This document shows positions 1 through 7,603 of a DNA stretch of 7,603 nt, piece by piece. Within the stretch, counting starts at the first letter, position 1; the number at the start of each line of letters is the position of its first letter. The stretch is from an uncultured Acidobacteriota bacterium (GTDB lineage: Bacteria > Acidobacteriota > Blastocatellia > RBC074). Made by a program: the position numbers and the translations under genes. The stretch covers positions 1-7,603 of the forward strand of contig CALBSU010000828.1 of NCBI GenBank assembly GCA_937967285.1, written 5' to 3'. The notes beneath the pieces were generated by a model. That model made no database searches, was not told where the DNA came from, and saw nothing but the letters and a program-made list of their open reading frames with translations.

Positions 1-54
1 CTACAGGATCGGGACTTTCACCCGATCAGATCAGTCCGGCTTATCCCGGCGCAC
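1..54 (-). mobile_element. Probable 5' end of a bacterial group II intron (IIC-like), truncated by the window edge
   Basis: Read on the minus strand from position 54 downward, the sequence starts GTGCGCC, fitting the GUGYG 5' consensus of group II introns. It continues into a 7-bp hairpin (gatcggg 7-13 paired with cccgatc 21-27) whose centre reads GGGTGAAAGTCCC and is followed by CTGTAG. From memory, the 5' part of domain I of the class C intron of Oceanobacillus iheyensis has the same layout: GUGUGCC, then GGGUGAGAGUCCC, then CUGUGAAGG. Group II introns are self-splicing retroelements, and IIC types insert beside stem-loops or terminators. Here the proposed splice boundary lies directly against a 21-bp inverted repeat (55-184) downstream of the operon, in the operon's orientation. 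Domain V, the reverse transcriptase ORF and the 3' end would all be beyond position 1, so neither completeness nor function can be judged. The call rests on short motifs plus location. Confidence 0.6.
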
Positions 55-191
<137 letters not shown>

Positions 192-221
192 ACTCTCTTC
201 GCGATAGGACCGCGGATTGTT

Positions 222-1223
<1,002 letters not shown>

Positions 1224-1230
1224 AAATCGG

Positions 1231-1235
1231 TCTCC
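1231..1235 (-). promoter_or_regulatory. Ribosome binding site that sets the BMP lipoprotein start
   Basis: GGAGA on the minus strand sits 7 bases before the ATG at 1223-1221. This favours that codon over the in-frame TTG at 1253-1251, which touches the stop codon of the preceding gene and would put ten polar residues in front of the lipoprotein signal. Confidence 0.7.
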
Positions 1236-1253
1236 ATCGGGTGCGGAGGACAA

Positions 1254-2555
<1,302 letters not shown>

Positions 2556-2556
2556 C

Positions 2557-3045
2557 TTATCTGGTGATCAGCGCGACGGCCTGAGCGGCGATCGCTTCGC
2601 CGCGGCCTACGGCATCGAGCCCCTCGGCGGTCTTGGCCTTGATGTTGATCCTCGATGGATCGATTCCCGCCGCGCCGGAGAGCGCATCCTTCATCGCGGC
2701 GACGTGCGGCTTCATTTTCGGCCGTTCGGCATGGATCGTCGCGTCGATGTTGACGATCGCCCATCCGCCTTCGGCCAGCATCGCGCAGGCGGCGCTCAGA
2801 AACCCGAGGCTGTCGGCGTCCTTCCAGCGCGGGTCTTTGTCCGAAAAATGAGTCCCGATGTCTCCCAGCCCGGCCGCTCCAAGCAGCGCGTCGGTGATCG
2901 CATGGCTCAGGCTGTCGCCGTCCGAATGGCCGAGCAGACCGAGTTCGAACGGGACCTCGATCCCGCCGAGTATCAGCCTGCGGCCTTCCACCAGCCGGTG
3001 GATGTCGTATCCCAGCCCGACCCGATAGTCCGTGTCAGGAACCAT
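2557..3045 (-). CDS. ispF: 2-C-methyl-D-erythritol 2,4-cyclodiphosphate synthase
   Basis: IspF converts CDP-methylerythritol 2-phosphate to methylerythritol 2,4-cyclodiphosphate plus CMP, in the MEP pathway to isoprenoid precursors. It normally acts as a trimer with metal ions at the subunit interfaces. The 162-residue protein has normal length. The metal ligands Asp14 and His16 lie in GYDIHRL, and His48 in the HSDGDSLSH block (40-48), matching Asp8, His10 and His42 of E. coli IspF. The DALLGAAGLGDIGTHF stretch and the C-terminal GRGEAIAAQAVAL motif are also typical. The start overlaps the end of ispD by 11 bases. A strong AGGAGG (3060-3055) inside ispD lies 9 bases before the ATG, so the two genes are clearly cotranscribed and probably translated together. 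No key residue is missing. Confidence 0.97.
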   Translation of the reverse strand: MVPDTDYRVGLGYDIHRLVEGRRLILGGIEVPFELGLLGHSDGDSLSHAITDALLGAAGLGDIGTHFSDKDPRWKDADSLGFLSAACAMLAEGGWAIVNIDATIHAERPKMKPHVAAMKDALSGAAGIDPSRINIKAKTAEGLDAVGRGEAIAAQAVALITR

Positions 3046-3778
3046 TTGAATGGGCCTCCTGTTCGAAGAGTTTGCCGGCCACGATCAGATCTTCGGGAGT
3101 CGTGATCTTGAGGTTGCTGACCGCTCCCTCGATCACGGAGACGCTGACACCAAGCCGCTCGACCAGCAGCGAATCGTCTGTCGTCTGAGATGACGGGAGT
3201 CCGGCCGTGCGCGCCTCGAGGTTGGCGTTCATCAGCAGATCGTACCGGAAAGCCTGCGGAGTCTGCGCGCGCCAGATCCGGCGACGGTCGATCGTCCGGA
3301 CGATGACGCCGTCCTCGACCTGCTTGATCGTGTCGGTCGACGGCAGCGCAAGGATCGCGGCGCCCGTCTGACGGGCCTTCTCGACGACCGCGGCTATCTG
3401 CCCGGAGGTCACGAACGGCCTGACCGCGTCGTGTACTGCGACGATCTCAGGCTTCAGATCGCCCGCGGCAACCAGCGCATTGAGGATCGAATCGCTCCGC
3501 TCTGCCCCGCCGGGCACGAAGATGACAGGTTTGCCCTCCGGCGTCTCCAATCCGTCATCGGCCGGCCGGCAGAATCCAGCTTCGACCAGTCGCCGCGGAA
3601 ACGACTCGAGCCGGTCCTCGGGAAGCGCCACGACGATCGCCCCGATCAGCGGGCATCCGGCGAAACGTCCGATCGTATGCGCCAGAACCGGAGCTCCGGC
3701 GATCTCTATGAACTGCTTGGGAATCTCTCCGCCGAAGCGCGATCCGCTCCCGGCGGCCGGTATGACGGCGATGTTCAC
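3035..3778 (-). CDS. ispD: 2-C-methyl-D-erythritol 4-phosphate cytidylyltransferase
   Basis: IspD joins methylerythritol 4-phosphate and CTP to give CDP-methylerythritol and pyrophosphate, two steps before IspF. The 247-residue protein shows the nucleotidyltransferase loop AAGSGSRFGGEIPKQF (8-23) with Arg14 and Lys21, the signature VHDAVRPFV (115-123), RRIWRAQTPQAF (166-177), TDDSLLVERLG (200-210) and NLKITTPEDL with Lys224 (equivalent to E. coli Lys213). It is slightly longer than E. coli IspD, with extra residues around 66-86 before the GGAERSDSI motif. The start is GTG at 3778, since the conserved PAAGSGSR block begins only six residues in and a good Shine-Dalgarno (3793-3787) is correctly spaced. 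It overlaps ispF and follows yacL after a 91-base gap containing a hairpin, which may tune its expression. Confidence 0.97.
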   Translation of the reverse strand: MNIAVIPAAGSGSRFGGEIPKQFIEIAGAPVLAHTIGRFAGCPLIGAIVVALPEDRLESFPRRLVEAGFCRPADDGLETPEGKPVIFVPGGAERSDSILNALVAAGDLKPEIVAVHDAVRPFVTSGQIAAVVEKARQTGAAILALPSTDTIKQVEDGVIVRTIDRRRIWRAQTPQAFRYDLLMNANLEARTAGLPSSQTTDDSLLVERLGVSVSVIEGAVSNLKITTPEDLIVAGKLFEQEAHSNGS

Positions 3779-3786
3779 GGCGCCTG

Positions 3787-3793
3787 TCCTTCC
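3787..3793 (-). promoter_or_regulatory. Ribosome binding site supporting the GTG start of ispD
   Basis: GGAAGGA on the minus strand lies 8 bases before the GTG at 3778-3776. No upstream in-frame ATG would keep the N-terminal nucleotide-binding loop at its usual distance from the start, so this site supports the GTG. Confidence 0.7.
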
Positions 3794-3804
3794 ATCTCTG
3801 ATGC

Positions 3805-3850
3805 TTCAACAAGACAGGCTGGAAGCCAGGACTTCCAGCCCGTCGTTGAA
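3805..3850 (-). terminator. Strong two-part hairpin between yacL and ispD (attenuator, processing site or weak terminator)
   Basis: A perfect 9-bp stem (3817-3825, ggctggaag, with 3832-3840, cttccagcc) closes a 6-base loop. An outer 6-bp stem (ttcaac 3805-3810 with gttgaa 3845-3850) encloses it across a small internal loop. On the transcribed strand the inner stem is followed by TGTCTTGTT, which is only moderately U-rich, so full termination is doubtful. It lies in the 91-base gap after the yacL stop and before the ispD ribosome binding site. It could cause partial read-through, protect the 3' end of the yacL message or mark an RNA processing point. The pairing is seen directly; the function is inferred. 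Confidence 0.45.
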
Positions 3851-3869
3851 TTCCGATCTGTGGGTGAAC

Positions 3870-4967
<1,098 letters not shown>

Positions 4968-5061
4968 AAATCATAAGCCTCTTGTCCGACCACAGCTGCC
5001 CCGACGCCAGAGACTCGATTGATAACTTGAAATGAGTGGTCGTTTTCAGGATGTGTTCGAT

Positions 5062-5074
5062 ATTAATAATTAAT
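5062..5074. repeat. AT-rich palindrome in the yacL leader
   Basis: The sequence attaat-a-attaat is a perfect 6-bp inverted repeat with one central base, inside an AT-rich patch (about 5058-5080) of otherwise GC-rich DNA. It lies about 20 bases downstream of the proposed -10 box, a possible repressor operator position. AT-rich leaders can form such palindromes by chance, so the function is unknown. Confidence 0.4.
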
Positions 5075-5094
5075 TTGAAAGTCCTGGCGGATGG

Positions 5095-5124
5095 ATTGTA
5101 GCACGTAACGGCGAGAGAGGTCAC
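5095..5124 (-). promoter_or_regulatory. Putative sigma70-type extended -10 promoter for yacL-ispD-ispF-deoA-BMP
   Basis: On the minus strand, TACAAT (5100-5095) is preceded directly by TGC, giving an extended -10 element. GTGACC (5124-5119) lies 18 bases upstream as a partial -35 match (TGAC shared with TTGACA). Transcription would begin near 5088, leaving a leader of about 120 bases before yacL. It sits in the largest gap between genes of the window, a logical place for a promoter. The call rests on motif match alone. Confidence 0.5.
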
Positions 5125-5167
5125 GCAGTTCGGGCGGAAGAAACGGGTTTTCGCGGGGGGTGGCGAG

Positions 5168-6211
5168 TCAGCTTTTCGGGGCGTAGTAGCCCGATCTGGC
5201 GCGGGCGGTGAGGCCCTGTTTCTTGATTCGGACGACAAGTTTTCTGAAGCTGCCGTCCCGCCTGTCGTTGCTCGAGAAATATCCGATGGTGAACTGAGTG
5301 CGCAACTGTTCGGCGAGCGAGACGAAGGCCCTGTCGAGTTCGACTAGCGAGCGTTCGTCGGCCTCCTCCCCCTGGGTGCCGGGGGTGACGGCGGGCCGGA
5401 GGACGTCTCCGCCGGTTTCGAAGGTCAGGGTCTCGAGCGCGCGTTCGCCGGCCAGGTCGCGCAGGTTCTGGGAATAATTGAGGTTGCCGGTGTAGACGGC
5501 GAAGATGACCACGTCGGACTGCTGGGCGCGGGCCAGGGCTTCGAGGAGCCCCTTGTTGCTGGTCGTATCTCCGCCGTCGGAGACGATCACGATGACGTGC
5601 CTGCCCGGGCGGGGGTTGAGATACTCCGAGGCGAGAAAGACAGCGTCGTAGAGCGAAGTGGCGCCCTGCGCCTTGAGCTGCCGGGTTGCCGAGACGAGGG
5701 ATTTGGTGCTCGGGGTGAAATCCTGAAGGACGACGACATCGGTCGAGACGGCGAAGAGGGCCGCTCTGTCCTCCGGCCGCATGACGCGTTCGAAGAATCT
5801 GGCGGCGGCGCGGCGCTCGAAGGCGATCTTCTGCGCCACGCTGAGACTGGAATCGAAGAGCATGACGAGGTTGAGCGGCTGATCCTGATCCCTTGCGAAG
5901 TTCGAGATCTCCTGCGGCACGCCGTCCTCGAGGATCTCGAAGTCATCGCGTCCGAGATCGATCCGGCCGGACTGGAGATCGCCCTTGATCGTCGCGACGA
6001 TGGTCACCAGATCGCTGTTGATGCGGATCGTGTCGTCGGCCGGCTGCGGGATCTGCTCCGGCATCCGCACCTTGGGCAGCGGATCAGGCAACTGCGGCTT
6101 CTCGGGTTTCTTCCTTTTCGATTCGGGCAGTTGTCCGCGACCGCTCTGGGCCGCGAGAGTTCCGGCCGCCAGGCAGATCAGAATAAAAGCTGTAATGAAT
6201 TTTCGCTTCAC
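5168..6211 (-). CDS. Secreted VWFA-related protein (acidobacterial family)
   Basis: The 347-residue protein starts with a type I signal peptide (MKRKF, then a hydrophobic stretch to Ala21), so it is probably exported. A Pro/Lys-rich linker (about 25-60) leads to a short beta domain with TIRINSDLVTIVATI and FEILEDGVPQEI (about 61-105). A von Willebrand A domain follows (about 112-310). The metal-ion-dependent adhesion site is intact: DSSLS (120-124), Thr185 in GATSLYDAV and Asp212 in IVSDGGD. The C-terminus ends in RSGYYAPKS, like other proteins described as VWFA-related acidobacterial family, which are abundant in Acidobacteriota. The function is unknown; protein or ligand binding outside the cytoplasm is likely. 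The start is GTG, 10 bases after the trmFO stop, with only a weak GGGA upstream, suggesting coupling to trmFO. No partner genes (MoxR, BatA) are adjacent. Confidence 0.9.
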   Translation of the reverse strand: MKRKFITAFILICLAAGTLAAQSGRGQLPESKRKKPEKPQLPDPLPKVRMPEQIPQPADDTIRINSDLVTIVATIKGDLQSGRIDLGRDDFEILEDGVPQEISNFARDQDQPLNLVMLFDSSLSVAQKIAFERRAAARFFERVMRPEDRAALFAVSTDVVVLQDFTPSTKSLVSATRQLKAQGATSLYDAVFLASEYLNPRPGRHVIVIVSDGGDTTSNKGLLEALARAQQSDVVIFAVYTGNLNYSQNLRDLAGERALETLTFETGGDVLRPAVTPGTQGEEADERSLVELDRAFVSLAEQLRTQFTIGYFSSNDRRDGSFRKLVVRIKKQGLTARARSGYYAPKS

Positions 6212-6221
6212 AAAATCCCGC

Positions 6222-7589
6222 TTAGTTCACGCCGGTGCCGGCTGTGATGCCGGAAGCCGTATCCTCGCCGTTGTCCCTGAGCCACGCCGTGAACGCCTCG
6301 AAGCCGCGTTCGACCAGAATACGATGGCGGTCGGCCTTGCGTTTCGTCCTTTTGCGCAGTTCCGGTTCGAGCTGCGGCAACAGGGCGAAAGTGGTGTTCG
6401 CCGGCTGAAAATTGCCGGCATCGGCATTGGCCAGATAATGGACGAGCGATCCGCAGGCGGACTCGCGTGGCGGGGCGACGGGCACGGCCCCCCGTGCGAT
6501 CCGCGCGGCGTTGATCCCCGCGATCATCCCTGTCGCCATCGCCTCGGTGTACCCCTCGATGCCCGAGATCTGACCCGCAAACAGAACGTTCGGATGCTCC
6601 TTCATTTGCAGCGTGTCGCTGAGCAGCCTGGGAGAACAGATGTACGTGTTCCGGTGCATCTGGCCGAAGCGGATGAATTCCGCGTTCTCGAGTCCCGGGA
6701 TGAGCTGAAGGACGCGCTTCTGTTCGCCGTACTTGATGTGGCACTGAAAACCGACGATGTTCCATGCGTCGGCCATGAGGTTCTCCTGGCGCAACTGGAC
6801 GCAGGCCCAGGCTTCGCGACCGGTCCGCGGATCGGCCAGACCGACGGGCTTCATCGGCCCGAATCGGAGCGTGTCGCGTCCGCGGCGGGCCAGCTCCTCG
6901 ATCGGCAGGCACCCCTCGAAGAACTTCGCCTCGTCCTCCATCCCCTCGTGCGGCTTGACGGTCTCGGCCGCCATGAGCGCATCGTAGAAGCGGTCGTACT
7001 CTTCCTTCGACATCGGGCAGTTGACATAATCGTCGCCGCCCTTGCCGTAACGGGAGGCGCGAAAGGCGATATCGAAATTTATCGTCTCGCCGTCGACGAC
7101 CGGCGAGATGGCGTCGAAGAAGTAGAGATCGCCGGCCCCGGTCAGACGAGAGATCGCGGCGGTGAGCGCCGGAGAAGCAAGCGGGCCGGCGGCGACCACG
7201 GTGATCCGCGACGGATCGATCTCGCTCACCTCGCGGCGGACGATCTCGATCCGCGGATGGCTCGAAAGCTCTGCAGTGACCTGTTCGGCGAATTTGACGC
7301 GATCGACCGCCAGCGCTCCGCCGGCCGGGACGGCCGTCGTCAAAGCCACTTTGAGGAGCAGCGAATTCCCGGCGCGAAGTTCGTCCTTGAGCAGCCTCGG
7401 AGCCGTATGCGGCAGATCCGATTTGAGCGAATTGCTGCAGACCAGTTCGGCCAGATTGCCGGTCCGGTGAGCGCCGGTCGTCGTCTCCGGCCGCATCTCG
7501 TAGAGGCGGACGCGCGCCCCCCGCTCAGCCGCCTGCCACGCGGCCTCGGAACCCGCCAGACCTCCTCCGATTATCGTCACATCTTCCAT
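6222..7589 (-). CDS. trmFO: Methylenetetrahydrofolate-tRNA-(uracil-5-)-methyltransferase
   Basis: TrmFO makes 5-methyluridine at position 54 of tRNA (T loop), using methylenetetrahydrofolate as carbon donor and FAD as cofactor; many bacteria use it instead of the SAM-dependent TrmA. The 455-residue protein has normal length. The FAD-binding GGGLAGSE lies at 8-15 and YEMRPETTTGAH at 30-41. Cys51 (LVCSNSLKSD) and Cys227 (FEGCLPIEELA) match the two functionally important cysteines known in Bacillus TrmFO (Cys53 and Cys226). Further conserved blocks are MKPVGL, QLRQENLMADAWNIVGFQ and FAGQISGIEGYTEAMATG. The ATG at 7589 has GAGG five bases upstream. A TGA at 7599-7597 just before it could be the stop codon of an upstream gene outside the window. 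The following gene starts 10 bases after its stop. Confidence 0.97.
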   Translation of the reverse strand: MEDVTIIGGGLAGSEAAWQAAERGARVRLYEMRPETTTGAHRTGNLAELVCSNSLKSDLPHTAPRLLKDELRAGNSLLLKVALTTAVPAGGALAVDRVKFAEQVTAELSSHPRIEIVRREVSEIDPSRITVVAAGPLASPALTAAISRLTGAGDLYFFDAISPVVDGETINFDIAFRASRYGKGGDDYVNCPMSKEEYDRFYDALMAAETVKPHEGMEDEAKFFEGCLPIEELARRGRDTLRFGPMKPVGLADPRTGREAWACVQLRQENLMADAWNIVGFQCHIKYGEQKRVLQLIPGLENAEFIRFGQMHRNTYICSPRLLSDTLQMKEHPNVLFAGQISGIEGYTEAMATGMIAGINAARIARGAVPVAPPRESACGSLVHYLANADAGNFQPANTTFALLPQLEPELRKRTKRKADRHRILVERGFEAFTAWLRDNGEDTASGITAGTGVN

Positions 7590-7603
7590 ATTTTCCTCAT
7601 GCA

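Noticed and set aside
7..27. The 7-bp hairpin as an intrinsic terminator of the operon
   Set aside because: No U-tract follows it on the minus strand (CTGTAG follows), and its sequence and position fit the early domain I hairpin of a group II intron better.
1224..1253. Extended TTG start for the BMP lipoprotein
   Set aside because: It abuts the previous stop codon, lacks its own Shine-Dalgarno and would bury the lipoprotein signal behind ten polar residues. The ATG at 1223 has a well-spaced GGAGA.

Overview
All six protein-coding genes in this window lie on the minus strand, so transcription runs from high to low coordinates. The genes are GC-rich and tightly packed. They look like ordinary housekeeping genes of a Gram-negative-type bacterium, most likely an Acidobacteriota member. 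The main lineage clue is the gene at 5168-6211, a secreted von Willebrand A protein of the kind described as the acidobacterial VWFA-related family. The gene order yacL-ispD-ispF is a widely conserved linkage (also found in Bacillus) and does not help place the lineage.

Layout in the direction of transcription: trmFO (7589-6222) encodes the folate/FAD-dependent tRNA U54 methyltransferase. After 10 bases comes a GTG-started VWFA-related secreted protein (6211-5168). A roughly 200-base gap (5167-4968) holds a plausible extended -10 promoter and an AT-rich leader. Next come a membrane-anchored PIN-TRAM protein (YacL type, 4967-3870), a 91-base gap with a strong two-part hairpin, ispD (3778-3035), ispF (3045-2557, overlapping ispD by 11 bases), a pyrimidine-nucleoside phosphorylase (2555-1254, one base after the ispF stop) and a BMP/PnrA-family nucleoside-binding lipoprotein (1223-222). 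IspD and IspF are two steps of the MEP isoprenoid pathway. The last two genes form a nucleoside uptake and salvage pair added to the end of the MEP cluster. No permease or ATPase genes for the binding protein are visible.

The accessory-looking part is the non-coding left end (1-221), downstream of the operon. It contains a perfect 21-bp inverted repeat (55-75 and 164-184, 88 bases apart). Directly against its outer edge, on the minus strand, is a sequence beginning GTGCG that reads like the 5' end of a bacterial group II intron, probably of the IIC/class C type, which insert next to stem-loops. Only its first 54 bases are in the window, so this is a pattern-based call that needs the neighbouring sequence. 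I see no CRISPR array, tRNA, rRNA, phage gene or clear new multi-gene system here.
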